DNA of 64,000 nucleotides, taken from NCBI GenBank assembly GCA_026545225.1, contig CM048848.1:43576806-43640805 (forward strand), written 5' to 3'. This DNA comes from Cornus controversa (Eukaryota; Streptophyta; Magnoliopsida; Cornales; Cornaceae). The translations under genes were made by a program, and so were the position numbers. This document shows, one piece after another, positions 12,449-24,030 of this stretch. The notes beneath the pieces were generated by a model. It searched no databases, was not told where the DNA came from, and saw only the letters and a list, made by a program, of their open reading frames with translations. Position 1 is the stretch's first letter; each line of letters opens with the position of its first letter.

Positions 12449-13835
12449 TGTTGTATGTCAGCAATTTATATTTATATTTTACAACTCGCAATAGAACGAA
12501 TCCTTGAGGGATAAGGTTTTGAGGTGAGGGTGTCGGTCCCACAAAGACTACATAGGAATAATTTGCTAAAAGTCGAAGGTTGGTTCTCGTTTAATTCACA
12601 AACAAGTTTTTAGGTTGTTTGTTTATTCTACTGAGAAACATAAATGATAATTAAAATGCGGAGTTTGAGAAAAGAGTAAGGCACTAGGATTGAGATTTCA
12701 CCACTAGCCTCATAGTATATGTCAAACTTGTAATAAATTAGGGAATTCATGCAAATGCATACTAAATGGTGCAAATGGCTTGTGGCTTATAATACTACCG
12801 TCAAGAGGATACATGCACCTTAAAATACTATAGTCCATCTTCGATACATGTAAATTTCCTACCTACCAACTTACCTAATTATCTAATTAACTAAGTATAG
12901 CTAATTCACCATCTCTTAGCATGGATTATGCAAATCTAGCTATACATGTTAAAATGAAAGCTAGTACCAAGCCATCACTTGTACTCCATGTGGAACTATA
13001 AATGTTTGAAGACCATGTGAAGAAAATAAGTATTCTAAGACAAGAAAGATAAATTACACACATGAATATAAGAAATTTGTAAACTTATATTACTCATAAG
13101 GCTTAAGGCAATGTACATATACACAAAAATTACATAAAAATCCCAATTCACTAAAATTAGAACATATTTACAAAACTAGGGTTTGTCAAAATCTTAGAGA
13201 ATGATTAGTTGATCATGCTGGGCTAGAAGAACTCCATAGATAGAGGTGAATCCATGTTCAAAACAATCTTTAACACCTTCCAAAACCCTCTTTGAAGCTT
13301 TCCCTCTCTAGAATTCTATATATGATCTCTAGCTATTACAAGAATTGTGATATATATCTCTATCACATATTTTCTATCTATATATCTGACTTGAGGCTCA
13401 AATGATCACTAAAATTTTGTCCAAGGATCCTTCTAGAAGAATTTAGACAAGTGGCCAAGTATAGAAAATATCTTCAAAATAATATCTTCTGCAGGAATTT
13501 GAGATGCATCGAAGTGGGTACTTTAATGCATCGAAGCGGGTATTTCAATGCATCAATCTTCCCTTGCTCTGTAATCTTTCAACTCTTCAACTTTCCAACT
13601 CCGGTCTAGACACGCCATTCACTATTCCTTGATGCATGTATCTCTTCAATGAAGTACAATCGAATATAGGAATGCATTCTTAAATTGATAAAGGAGTCGA
13701 ATTATGCTAAATTCTGAGTTTGAACTCGAAATCATTAAAAATATAAAAACACGTAAAACATATACAATATGTGCATCGATGCAATTTAAATACATAAGTA
13801 AAGGCGCAAGAATGTATAACATTCAACACTTATCA
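12449..13835 (-). mobile_element. 5' LTR of the unit A Athila-like element
   Basis: On the plus strand it begins TGTTGTATGTCAGC and ends AACACTTATCA; on the element strand it starts TGATAAGTGTTGAATG. Length is 1387 bases. It adjoins the primer-binding site. ATGCATCGAA motifs cluster at 13500-13560. Unit B carries the same LTR at 30588-32010. The two differ at roughly 5-9 % by eye, which reflects time since the tandem duplication. Confidence 0.8.
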
Positions 13836-14261
13836 AAGAGCCATTGATGAACACTGAGGTTCGGTTCAAAATGGTTGAAGATGAAGGATTACAACATAGT
13901 TTTAGAATTGTAGTGAGAGAGAGAGAGTCTTATTTGGTAATTTAGTAAATAATTTTAGAAACAAGAGGGCAGAGAGAGAGGTCAAGAACTTTGAACTTGA
14001 AATCATTAAAAATATAAAAACACGTAAAACATATACAATATGTGCATCGATGGGATTTAAATACGTAAGTAAAGGCGCGAGAATGTATAACATTCAACGC
14101 TTATCAAAGAGCCATTGATGAACAGTGAGGTTGGGTTCAAAATGGTTGAAGATGAAGGATTACAACACAGTTTTAGAATTGTAGTGAGAGAGAGAGAGTC
14201 TTATTTGGTAATTTAGTAAATGATTTTAGAAACAAGAGGGCAGAGAGAGAGGTCAAGAACT
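13721..14261. repeat. 270-bp tandem duplication across the LTR edge
   Basis: The block 13721-13991 is repeated at 13992-14261. Each copy holds the last ~115 bases of the LTR and ~155 bases of the flank (GAGCCATTGATGAACA, then a GA-repeat run). Unit B has a single copy (about 31890-32165). The second copy is the closer match to unit B. Confidence 0.85.
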
Positions 14262-15839
14262 GATTTGGGCTAGGGTCAGGGAAAGAGGGAGAGTGAGTTT
14301 ATGGGCTTTAAGGTAATTTAGTAATATTTTATATCAAAAATCAATTAAATAATAAAGGACAATCAAAACATTTCATAACATTTTTAAATGAAAGAGAGAT
14401 GTTTGTGATAAAATGTTGCAAAATTATATTTGAGTATAATAAGGTCAAACTTCAGGGTGTCCGTGATATTTAACCTTATATTTTTTTCTAAATGGATGAA
14501 TAAAAATATATTTAAGTATTAAATAAATTAAAATTCATACCATATAAAATATGTGAGAAGAGAAAGTAAAATTAAAAATATATATAATACAAGTCAAAAA
14601 TATAATTTTTAAAGAAATAAAAAAATATATGTTATAGTAATATTAATAAACAAAAATAAATTACATTCTTTTTAATGAATTTTACATTTTTAATTCAAAT
14701 ACCATTTAAAATATATATAATTTTTGGAGGCATAGTTTATCAAGGAGCAGCCTTGAGACAAGGGTTTGATTCCCCTTACAATGAGACCTTTTTTTTTTCG
14801 CTAAAAACTTAAGCTTGATCGCAGGTTGGTTGGTCTCTCAAAATATCGGCGCAAACCATGGTTTGGAGAGTGTTTTAAAGAGAACTTTGTGACCATAGAA
14901 GGAGGGAAGTGTTTTTAAAGTGAATTTTTACTGTGAACATAATCTAGACTTTGAGTGAGCTACATAAATATTTGTGTTCTTTTTGTATGATAAGTGTTTA
15001 CGTTTTCTGTCAATTTCTTGATTGTGTGTTTGATTCGGAGTATTCAGCTGAATGGGTATGGTGTACATACATTAACTAAATAGTTCCTTGTTGGTTCTTT
15101 CCTAGCCACCTTCCCACTATGTCGAGAGAAGCTTCGTAGCAAATGCATCGTCGGTAGAGGTGGCCAAGGAATTCATACTTTGGGCCCAAAGAGAAATATA
15201 TAAATGATATTATGGTGCTAAGAGGAAAGGACAAGTGAGTGGGACATGTCAAGGACGACTTGTGGTAGACTTTGTGCTTCAGTTGTGTGAAAAAAATAAG
15301 CTTTTGCAACAAAAAATCGTTTTAGTGTCTACCATGAGTGCGCTCAACTGTGATTTCTTTCCTTTTTTCTTTTTCTTTTTCTACCGGATAGGGAGAGGGG
15401 TTTTAATGCATTGATGAAATACATAATCAAGGAACACAAAGGAAAGGCAACTATGATTCTGTATTTTTTCCCCGATTGGAAAAGGGGTTTTTATTGCATT
15501 GATGAAATACATGATGGACGACCACGGAGGATAGGTAACTACAATCGAACCATAACCAAACTGGGTACAGAAAATTAGTTCAAAAAAATATCAAATATTC
15601 AAAACAGATACAAGCAATCCTTAATCACATATATAGGCATCGATAAGAAGGATTTATAATCATCAAGCCACCAAAAGCATATTTATAATTATCACACTAT
15701 ATGTGCTAATTGTCAACAGACTAGCAACTCCATCTTCAGCGTAACTTCATCTGCCAAGAAATCAAGTCACACCTGAATCTTTAACTAAATACAAACTCTC
15801 TCATGGTGAGTAGTATAGCAAGCTAGCTAGGCTTGATAT
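14262..15839. other. Intergenic region 3' of the first movement-protein-like gene
   Basis: No clear gene. AT-rich sequence at 14300-14720 is followed by a block conserved with 49800-50100 (see 15060-15200). A local repeat follows: 15384-15452 and 15470-15541 are about 87 bases apart and share GGGGTTTTAATGCATTGATG-like sequence ending GGYAACTA. From about 14290 to 15447 the region is almost base-for-base identical to 32194-33351 in unit B. Confidence 0.7.
15060..15200 (-). other. Block conserved in all three gene loci, possible exon or 3' end
   Basis: The stretch is shared by 32965-33105 and, more diverged, by about 49890-50020, so it is conserved downstream of all three movement-protein-like loci. 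One minus-strand frame (LWAQSMNSLATSTDDAF, ending LLST-stop) stays open in the diverged third copy, with several differences at third codon positions. The longer open frame 15076-15312 is not kept open in the third copy. It could be a terminal exon, an untranslated region or an old coding remnant. No function is assigned. Confidence 0.35.
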
Positions 15840-16628
15840 TCAAGTCTCCGCTTCATCCGTGACTTCAATTGAATCCCACTCCATGGTGTTCGCCACAGCA
15901 ACGTTATCCTTCAGTAGATTTGTCTGTATGAAAGTTGTTTCACCGCTTGAGTGTTCCACTTTTGAGTGCCAAGCCGGAAGCCATTTTGAGGTCATTACTT
16001 TGTAATAAACCCTATAAACAATAGCAATATCTTTTGAGCCCTGACCCTCCTCCTCATCAAACCCATGAGTTCTAACATACAGTTTCAAAGTGTCAAGGAT
16101 ATGAGTGTCCTTTAGTGACACTGGATAGTTTGGATAACAATTGAAATAAACTGGTCCATCACTGAGAGACGACTCCATAGTGGCTAATAGAGACTGTTTG
16201 AAGTTAAGACATCGGCCATCGCGAAGACAAACCAAAACAGATGAATTCAAACCATTTCTAGTTAAAGGCTTCACACCTACTTGTACTAATCCCTTGTAGA
16301 GGTACTCATACCGTCTTTTGTGCTCATTGATTGTGCGGCTTGCATGTAATCGAAACTCCACTTCGCATTCATTTGGGATTAAGACAGTTTTTTCTATTGT
16401 TTTGATCGCGTACCCACTTGAATTGAATTCAAAAATTCTTTTTTTGGGGAAAAATATATTACCCAGAAAAAAAATTGGTTTCTTATGGAAAAATTCATAA
16501 AGAGGGACCTCTGGAGGTTTCCAATCCTGAAGAAGTTTTACTACTACATCTTGCTCTTCACCATTTTCTGCACTACTAGTTGTAGTGCCCCTTGGACATC
16601 TAATGAGAGACCTAATCAAGTTTTCCAT
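15840..16628 (-). CDS. 30K-type movement-protein-like gene, copy 1 (looks whole)
   Basis: The 262-residue frame reads like the 30K movement-protein superfamily, closest in feel to the caulimovirid-type MP domain. Viral members bind nucleic acid and open plasmodesmata. The domain spans about residues 85-215. Key strings are YKGLVQVGVKPLTR (111-124), the LRDGR motif with the family's near-invariant Asp (135-139), SLLATMESSL (146-155), and GPVYFNCYPNYPVSL (158-172), followed by IAIVYRVYYK (201-210). The N-terminal 80 residues and the acidic C-terminus are not recognised. No signal peptide or membrane segment is seen. It looks whole. Related loci lie at 33352-33674 (partial) and 51158-51934 (about 80 % identical protein by eye). 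It could be an endogenous virus-derived copy or a host-kept derivative. The family assignment is by motif only. Confidence 0.7.
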   Translation of the reverse strand: MENLIRSLIRCPRGTTTSSAENGEEQDVVVKLLQDWKPPEVPLYEFFHKKPIFFLGNIFFPKKRIFEFNSSGYAIKTIEKTVLIPNECEVEFRLHASRTINEHKRRYEYLYKGLVQVGVKPLTRNGLNSSVLVCLRDGRCLNFKQSLLATMESSLSDGPVYFNCYPNYPVSLKDTHILDTLKLYVRTHGFDEEEGQGSKDIAIVYRVYYKVMTSKWLPAWHSKVEHSSGETTFIQTNLLKDNVAVANTMEWDSIEVTDEAET

Positions 16629-17082
16629 TTTTATTTAACGCTTTCAAATTATTAACAAAAGTAATACTTACATAACATAAAGTCGATCATAAACCAAACC
16701 GAAGACGAAGTGAAAAACAAAACAAAAATACAAAAATACACTTACTAGCTTGTTTGAAGACTTGAAATAAACCAAATACTGTAACAGTATATATAACGCC
16801 GCTAGCTACACACTGAACACTTATTAAATATGGGAGAATATTAATTTCTCGATACAGATCAAAGATAAATAGGCAAACTTTCGGACTTCAAAAACGGATT
16901 TCAGAGTTGTTGTAATTAAAGATAAGGTTGGTAAAGCAACTTTAATTTGGAAAGTTTTCTTGCCAGGCAAAATAGATTGACTTGACTCACAAGTCTTTGG
17001 GTACATAACTTGGCACCTTCTAAAATGACCTTTTCATTCTCCCACAAAGTAAAAAAACTAATTAATTAAATTAAACTTTTAT
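16629..17082 (-). promoter_or_regulatory. Upstream region of movement-protein-like copy 1, candidate TATA box and leader intron
   Basis: About 450 bases upstream of the ATG are conserved at all three loci (33675-34140 and 51935-52440). The minus strand carries a TATA-like TATATATA at 16788-16795 and a consensus splice donor GTAAGTG at 16745-16739, kept in all three copies (donor GT at 33790-33789 and 52049-52048). This suggests a short untranslated first exon and an intron ending just before the ATG. The acceptor is not clear (candidate AAAG about 20 bases upstream of the ATG). The open frame 16824-17006 within this region is not kept in the third copy. Confidence 0.4.
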
Positions 17083-17309
17083 TTGTGGACAATCTTTCTT
17101 TTTTCTTTCTATTTTCCATCTTTACCCTCCGTCAATCACCATTCACCACTCTCTCTCTCTAGAATTTTTTTCTCTTTGAATCACCCCCCACACAAACACC
17201 CTCTTTCACTCTTCCCACCACCATTGCCACCACCACGGCCACACTTTCTCTTTCTCTCCTCCCCCACAACCAAACCAGAGCTATTCGGCATGGGCAATTA
17301 ATTATCCCC
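17083..17309. other. Pyrimidine-rich low-complexity tract
   Basis: Plus-strand CT- and C-rich sequence (for example CTCTCTCTCT and CACCACCATTGCC) with a matching copy at 34140-34330. It resembles a plant 5' leader on the plus strand, but no gene follows. The only ATG after it is followed at once by a stop. Confidence 0.4.
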
Positions 17310-17815
17310 CAAGTGTCAGAAACGAAGGATTTTGTCCAACCTATGGGATTTGAGGTTGTTGCTGTGGAATGATTGGGGATATAGTGTTCCTGGGAAAAGT
17401 TTCATTTGTGGTTGGTCTAGCATCCTCACACCATTCACTTGACGAGTTTGACATCCCAATCTAGGCATTCGGGCCAAGTTTGACATTGGTATATTAACCT
17501 CATTTTCTATGTTTGGTGGTTGTCCTTTGAACATGTCCCACTGTTCAGACCAATGAGAAGCATAATGTTTTCATTCATCTGTCTGATCTATTGGATCAGT
17601 GGGGTAATAGTGCTTGAGGCGTTATTCCCTCTAATCTCCTAATCCAAAGGGTCTATTGCATTAGTGAAGCTATTTGTTACTTGCCCTTCCATATGAGAGA
17701 ACCTATCATTTAGATTCTGCCATTGGAATTGCTCGTTGATTTACTGTACGTCAATGTTTGGTAGAAGCTTAAGCTGAGGCTTCCCCGTCCTCTATTTGGT
17801 CAAAGTTATTAGCCA
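17310..17815 (-). pseudogene. Retroelement gag-like remnant
   Basis: Minus-strand peptide pieces such as NLNDRFSHMEGQVTNSF near 17640-17740, and a start-like MANNFDQIEDGEA at about 17815, look like a degraded retroelement gag. The frame 17316-17534 and its unit B copy (34358-34576) are similar to each other but not recognised. It is broken. Evidence is weak and rests on composition and the coiled-coil-like stretch. Confidence 0.3.
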
Positions 17816-18080
17816 TGAAAAGAGTAATTTTCTATAAATCTAGTCCTCAAGCTTTGGCTTGCGAACAATTCAAAGCAGGTATAAACAAGACAATTCAAGT
17901 CTTTCAACAAGGGTCCTACCAGGCATGCTAAAAGATGTTTGGTAGTAAAAAGAGTGGTGATGACCACCTCTCAGGCCTCCCTCACTCGTGGGAGGTGGCC
18001 TATTGGTTGGTTGTATGCGGGCGTGCCTGGCCAGTTAAGTCCAAGTTTGTGTGTTAAGACGCTTAGTCTCAGCTTGCTGG
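17816..18080. other. Intergenic tail of unit A
   Basis: Matches 34831-35095 in unit B (for example GTCCTACCAGGCATG and GGTGGCCTATTGGTTGG). No gene is seen. Homology to unit B ends near 18080 at the start of the LTR fragment. Confidence 0.6.
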
Positions 18081-18790
18081 GTGATAAGCAATGAATATTG
18101 CATATTCTATATCCCTAAAATTATATAAATTAGTATCTTAGTAATATTTCTTTCATATTTTTATTAATAATTTTAATCTTCTTATGATTTCAGGTGATTA
18201 AGGGTAATTCTGATTAATAATGGTGAAATCGGGTTACAAATGGTGCTCATTTAGTTATCACTGAAGCTTGACCCATAAGAGATATGTTTATATTGACGAT
18301 CTAAACTAAATGGACTGAAGAAATGGGCTGAAAAGGAATTTCAATGAAGAAAAGGAGCACGGGCCTATTTGCATTGAAGATTGGGCCAATTCAGGCCTAA
18401 AAAGTTCTGGACCCATTTTGGTATTCAGACCATAATTCCGTACACAATTTTTAAAACAACCCAAACTTCACATAAGTTGAAGAAAATTCAATTATGTACA
18501 ATTTCATATTTCACGAAAGTTTCCTAAAATGGACGTTTTCAGTAACTTTCTGCCCTATTTGCGTAGCTGCCACTTTTTGGACGCAAATGCCACTTTGTGA
18601 GGCGCAAGTGCCACTTTGGGAAGGCCAGGTGTCCCGTGGGTTTTGTTTCGCAAAGTAAAAATGGAGAAAACTGGGTATTCTGGAGAGAAGAAACACAGAG
18701 ATATAGACAGAGGCGATTTGTGATGATATGGGCAAGAAGATGGCGGTTTCATCATCGTTCAAGCTTGGACCTCCGATCATGAGCGGCTAA
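18081..18790 (+). mobile_element. Athila-type LTR fragment at the junction of units A and B
   Basis: Starts TGATAAGCAATGAATATTGC, similar to the starts of the other Athila-type LTRs here (TGATAAGTGTTGAATG at the 12449-13835 LTR and TGATAGGCGTTGAATG at the 40830-42324 LTR). Its last part has CATGAGCGGCTA, which is also in the latter LTR. It is shorter than those LTRs (about 710 against 1390-1500 bases), so it is partial. It sits exactly between the two duplicated units. Confidence 0.6.
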
Positions 18791-18942
18791 ACGTGGAAGG
18801 TTGCTCATATAAGAGACTATCTTGCTCCAACTCTGGAGCATAAAGGTGGGAGGAGTGCCACTGGATATCTCAAACGTCGTGAACTGGAAGTGTGCCCTCG
18901 TAGTAGGGCAATCACGAGAAAGGGGAATGGTAACTTCATCTT

Positions 18943-21900
18943 TGTAATACCCCGAAATTTTGGATGTCAATTATTTTAAGGAAATTTGAATTTGCTTTAT
19001 ATTATTATTATTATTATTTTATTTTTATTATTATTAATTCATGTGAAATGCATTGTCTCTATATTTTATCGTTTTATGTGAGTTGATTTTCTTTATATGC
19101 ATTTTATCATTTCATGTGAATTGATAAGTTTGAATGTTATCATTTTATGTGAATTGTTATTTATTATGTGTTGTTTTATTTAAATCTTTTAAATGCTTTG
19201 GTTTGAGCTAGGGAGGAATTTGGGCTGGAATGATTGGGCTAAGATTATGTTTAAAATGTTGGGCCAAGGTTATAATTATATTATTATTGCCTGTATTATT
19301 ATTATTTGGATTTTATTTAGTTTTAGAAAAATCAATAATAGAATAATAATTAAGACAAAAAGGAAAAAGACGAAATTAGGGTTTTTGTCGTTGCTTTACG
19401 CACTAAACTGAGGGAGTAAACGAAAGAGAGAAGGGAGTGACGATCGGGTGAACAAGTTGATTCGTCAAAGAGGCAAGTTCGAACTCTTCTCTTCCCCTTT
19501 GAATCTGTATACATATATATTGTTGTATATTCATGTTGCTGAAATATATATGTAATATATATATTAATTGTATAGACATGTTGCTAGAAATTGTATGCAA
19601 TTAATTATGAAATTAAATGATTTTTCATGTTAAGAATTTCTGTGAATTAAACATGAAGATTTTGGAGTTTTGGTACTGTTTTAGGGTATTTTTGCATATA
19701 TATATACATGTATATATGACTGTATAGGCGTGTATGTGTATATATATATACATGAAATTGGGTTTACTGTATTCATCATTTTTGAACGTTTTTGTTCTGA
19801 TTAAAAGGTAGATCTTACTTTCTAGAACAATCCTTGAAAGTTTGGTTGTGAACCGTTGGGTAGATTGACGGGAAATTGAGTTTGAAATTTTAGATTTTTG
19901 AAACTTGAAATGGGGCGTTTTTAATTTAGGCCGCAAGAGGTGATAATTTTGGTACCAATGCGTAGCTTAGATCGATACGAGTTCAATGGTATATTTATAT
20001 ACGCGATTCGGTGCCCGGAAGTGATCGGAAAGTGATCGGGAAGTTTTCCTCCATTGTTGGGAGCGTGAAGCTCCAGGTGGGGAAGAAGAAGGAAAGAAAA
20101 AGAAAAAAAAAAAAAAGAAAAGGGGGGGCCACCTGGCCGCCGGCGCCGGTGGCCGGAAAAGTTTTTTGGGGCCCACTCTCGGGGGCCCACCTCTGGGTCC
20201 AATATGGGCCAATTCCGAATTGTTTTGATATTTATTTTGTATTTTTGAAATTTTTGGGAAAACTTGAAAATATGAAAAAATCATTTTTTTTAAATACTTT
20301 TATAATTCTAAAAATTCCCAAAATTTTATGTCAACTTCCTGGGAGCTTAAGGGGCTTGGGGTTTAAATTTCATATCAATATTATTTACCATTGTCTTTAA
20401 ATTAATTTTTAAAGTGTCTAAAAACTGGATTTTTCAGTCTCTTTAATTTTAGAAAATAGTTAGAAATTTCTAAAAATTCCGAAATTTTTACTGTAGCTCT
20501 CTGGAGGCTAAATACACTTGGGTTTAAAGTTTCAACTCAAAATGATCTTTCCTTGTTGTTCAATTGATTTTAAAGTGTTCAAAAGTTAGGTTTTTCACTT
20601 TCTATAATTTTAGAAAATACTTTTATAATTCCAAAAATTCCCAAATTTTTACTGTAATTCTCTGGAGGATAAATACACTTGGGTTTAAATTTTTAACTGA
20701 AAATAATCTTTCCTTGTTGTTCAATTTATTTCTAAAGTGTCTAAAAGTTGAATTTTCACCTTCTTTTATTTTTAGAAAATATTTTAAAATTCCAGAAAAT
20801 TCTAGAAAAATTTAGGTAACTTTATAGTATTAAAATGCACTTGGGTTTTAAATTTCATGTGAAAATGAGTCTCCCTTGTGATTGTGTTGGTTGTGAAAGT
20901 ATGCCTCGAATTATGTTTATTTTCTCTTTGCTAGAAAAATATATTTTTTTAAATTCTCAAAAATTTTAGGAAATTCCAGCATGATTTAATAGGGTTCTTA
21001 ACAGTAGAATATGTCCAGAAACCTAGATAAAAGTTAGGTTTAGACTCCCTCATATATTTGAGTGTATTGAAGGTTGAATTGGGAAATTGTTTCTTTAATG
21101 GATGTTTGAATTATTTGATTTAATTGAATGTAATTTTCTTTAAGGATATAAATGCCCATCAAATACTTGATTATAATCTACTTGTGAACGATTTATCTTA
21201 TGATGATAATTTCATGTTGGATGATTTGAAATAATAGTTTGTGCAAATTTAAATTATAATGCACCTTGTTATTTTATATTGCATATTGGAATGTATCTAT
21301 GCATTTTATTTTGGCATGTAAGGATTGCCCGGCGTGTCAGGATCGCCCATACCTAATAAGGTATCTATGCATTTTATTTGGCATGTCAGGATTGCCCGGC
21401 GTGTCAGGATCGCCCATACCTAATAAGGTATCTATACATTTTATTTGGCGTGTCAGGATCGCCCATATCTAATAAGGTATCTGTACATGTATGTATATGT
21501 TTTCTTTATTTTGAACTTAAAGAATGTGTTCATTGTTGGATGATAATGGTTTGTTGGAACAATGTATAAGATGATTTTACTTCTGAAAACATGAACTAAA
21601 TAGGAAATGACTAGTATGTATATATCTATACCTATTAAGGTATCAAAAGATTAAATGATGGCATGTTAGGATTGCTTAACTTGATATTATTTCATGTTAT
21701 GTTTATTTCTGCTGAAATTAAGAAATGTGATCACTTTTGCATAATAAGGATTTGGGTGGAATATTATAATTAATGATTGTTGTTTTGGAAACACGAAACT
21801 GGGTAAAAGAATAACTTGTAGGTTAAATCTATAGACTTATTTTGTGTCCCTTATACTGAGGGTATGTATATTGGTTCTCTGATTGGGATGTAGTAGATAG

Positions 21901-22335
21901 AACTTGCTCGTGGGTTTAACCCACTGTGTTGATATTTCAGGTTTCAGACAGGTTCCACCGCGAGGATAGAGTTTTAGGGTTTGGTTGTAGCAGACGTCTC
22001 ATCTCATCAGTTACTTGGTAAGAACTTGTCTTCTTCAAGAGTCATACTATGACATTTTGAGACTTTGATTGTTGGTATTAATTCTAGAATTGAAAACTTT
22101 GGTTCATTCTGGTTAAGGGGTCCTTGGGCTACAGGAATTCCAAATTGTATTACCGGACATATACTTGTTTAGTTAACAGTTATTTTAATTCAGAGGAACT
22201 TTCTTTTCTGCTTTTAGAAAATTGTTCATTATATCTTTTGTATTCCATGCTTGTTGCTACCAGTTGTATATATCTCCCAGGTTTTGTGTATGAGACTGGC
22301 CACCTCATGCGCAAAATTTTCTGGGGGGTATTTCA
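18943..22335 (+). mobile_element. Solo LTR, 3.39 kb, nested in the unit B Athila-like element
   Basis: Starts TGTAATACCCCG and ends GGGGTATTTCA, flanked by a perfect 5-bp target duplication ATCTT (18938-18942 and 22336-22340). The empty site is seen in unit A (near 985-1000, CTTCGTCTTAGCAAC). It belongs to the same family as the solo LTR at 6705-10881 but lies in the opposite orientation, and has only about three units of the 69-bp repeat. Open frames inside (for example 20011-20400) are LTR sequence, not genes. Confidence 0.9.
21290..21485. repeat. Short 69-bp-type tandem array in the solo LTR, about 3 units
   Basis: CCTAATAAGGTATCTATGC-type units repeat about three times, with GGATTGCCCGGCGTGTCAGG between them. 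It is the inverted counterpart of the 16-unit array at 7600-8760. Confidence 0.85.
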
Positions 22336-22340
22336 ATCTT

Positions 22341-23100
22341 AGCAACTCGTAGGCTGTTTTTAACAACCAACTGCTCCCATACCTTAAACATCTATCCCCA
22401 TATAATGGCCGGGACAGAGAACCAACATCCTACATTTAGGGCATACAGTGTAGTCAAAAACTCGCCCTGTCAATCTGTATGATGCCCTAAATGATGGGCA
22501 TTTTTCTGGAAGATCGTGTCAAAGAACCACAATCTTCTGGGGCAAAGAGACTTGGTAGTGCAAGTGTTCCTAGGGGGGTCGAAAAAATGGTTACGGCACA
22601 TGCTCTGAATCATGTCGAAAATAACAAGGTCCAAATCGAGATCACAGACTTGAGGATACTCCTCTGCAATATGAAGATCTTCGAGCTCCTCATGAGGACA
22701 CCCGGTAAGAGAAGCTATATCCTGTACGGTGAAAGCAAGAGAAACGCCATCCATAGTAGTCTTCAAAATACTCGACTCCTTATAGTTTTATGTCATGTTT
22801 ATGTAAAACAAATAAATGAGGCGGGGGTAATAGAGATTAGATGCAGGAATAAGGAGCCCAAGTAAATGGCGCTCGCACAATGCTGTAATGGACCATGAAG
22901 TATATGGGTCCTCGAGGAATGCGTCAATATCTACCATGTGCATGGGGTGGAAATCTCAATGCCCCCACTGGCCCCATGGAATATCTCTAATAAGAGCGGG
23001 TGGAACATCATCACCGTCCATATCTAGGGAAAAATTTAGTTCATAAATTATTCGGAAGCACATGGTGCATAACTCTCGGCAGCCTCTAGTTGGGGTTCTC
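22341..23100 (-). pseudogene. Accessory reading frame downstream of Athila-like pol, unit B, degraded
   Basis: Counterpart of 840-1790. The open part 22470-22766 reads TVQDIASLTGCPHEELEDL and RRLWFFDTIFQKNAHHLGH, which parallels GCPHECPADLSHIY and NHLWFLDAVLLKNVCPIGH in the 44121-45227 protein. It is therefore the same plant transposon-associated domain. It is broken and is cut from the element end by the nested solo LTR. Confidence 0.65.
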
Positions 23101-24030
23101 AAATCCACTCAAAACTCAAAATTTCTCTAAAACGATCCATTCCCTTCCAACCAAATCAAGTAGGCCAACAATCCCCCCAAAAATCCTCAAAAAAAAATTC
23201 AAAATCAACAATACCCATAACTACAACTTCACAAATACAACTCAAAAAGGGTCAAACAAAACCCTTACCTCTCACCGTTCGTATTTGAGCCTCAAAGGAT
23301 TATCCACGCGTATTAGTTCTTCCTTACACTTGAAATTGAAGAGATTTAGGAAGAAATTTAGGTTGGGAGTGTATTTGAGGGCTTCGGACGAGAGGGGGAG
23401 AAGAGAGAGTCACGAGAGAGAGGGAAAAAATGAGAGTGAGAAAGAGACGATTCGTATTTTAAGTGACTGCACATGTAGTCACGTGCCTCACTTCAATGCA
23501 TCAAAATACATGTATAAATGCATCGAAGTGGCTATGGATCGAAATAGAAGTTTCAATGCATTAAATTTGAGATGCATCGAACATCTATCGAAATAAGGAG
23601 CGAAAGTTGCTGGAAATTAAATCTAAATAGGACTTTTAAAGATCGATGCATCAAAGTTGATTTTTATGCATCTAAGGTTCGATGCATCGAAGTTAGGGCT
23701 TCAATGCATCAAAGTGCCTTATAATTGTGATTTTACAAAATTGTCTCAAATGTTTAAACTTTTGCTCAATTCTCAAAATTACACCTCTCACACTTAGATA
23801 CATTTAAAAATATTTAGATACATTCCTTTTTGGATTCAAAGGGTCACACGGAACATGATAGGACCGCAAAAATGCCAAGTTTACAGCCTATGGCGAAACG
23901 TGAAATAAATTATAGGTCCAAATATACGGGATCTACCAATTCGATGATATCCACGTATTCGATTTGCATTCGGCTATCAATGCAAGCTTTCACCATTTGC
24001 CCGTTAACCTTAAAGAGTGTTCCAGCCATG
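23101..24030. other. Spacer with ATGCATCGAA repeats, unit B
   Basis: Counterpart of 1791-2528, somewhat longer. Motif copies lie near 23490-23600 and, denser, at 23640-23720 (GATGCATCAAAG, GATGCATCGAAG and variants). No gene is supported; the 23090-23596 open frame is low-complexity spacer. Confidence 0.55.

Larger units (their letters stand above)
833..13835 (-). mobile_element. Athila-like Ty3/gypsy element, unit A copy, broken
   Basis: Read on the minus strand, the parts run in the Athila order: 5' LTR (12449-13835), primer-binding site, gag, protease, reverse transcriptase/RNase H, integrase, then an accessory reading frame towards 833. Athila hallmarks include an integrase segment with VWGIDFMGPF and an RT segment with EVFMDDFSVFG. 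The element is broken in many places. A 3' LTR of its own is not seen at the left end. A solo LTR (6705-10881) is nested inside. The same insertion occurs in unit B at 18791-32010 with the same right flank, so the two are duplicates of one insertion rather than two independent ones. Confidence 0.85.

Noticed and set aside
15076-15312. 78-residue minus-strand frame, identical in unit B
   Set aside because: The identity comes from the near-identical tract, and the frame is not kept open in the diverged third copy. A different frame there is the better candidate.
16824-17006. Sixty-residue minus-strand frame conserved in unit B
   Set aside because: It lies in the upstream region of the movement-protein-like gene and is not open in the third copy, so conservation follows from duplication.
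18511-18782. Overlapping frames on both strands
   Set aside because: They lie within an LTR fragment and no family is recognised.
19193-22342. Several open frames of 60-130 residues
   Set aside because: All lie within the solo LTR and are low-complexity or repeat-derived.
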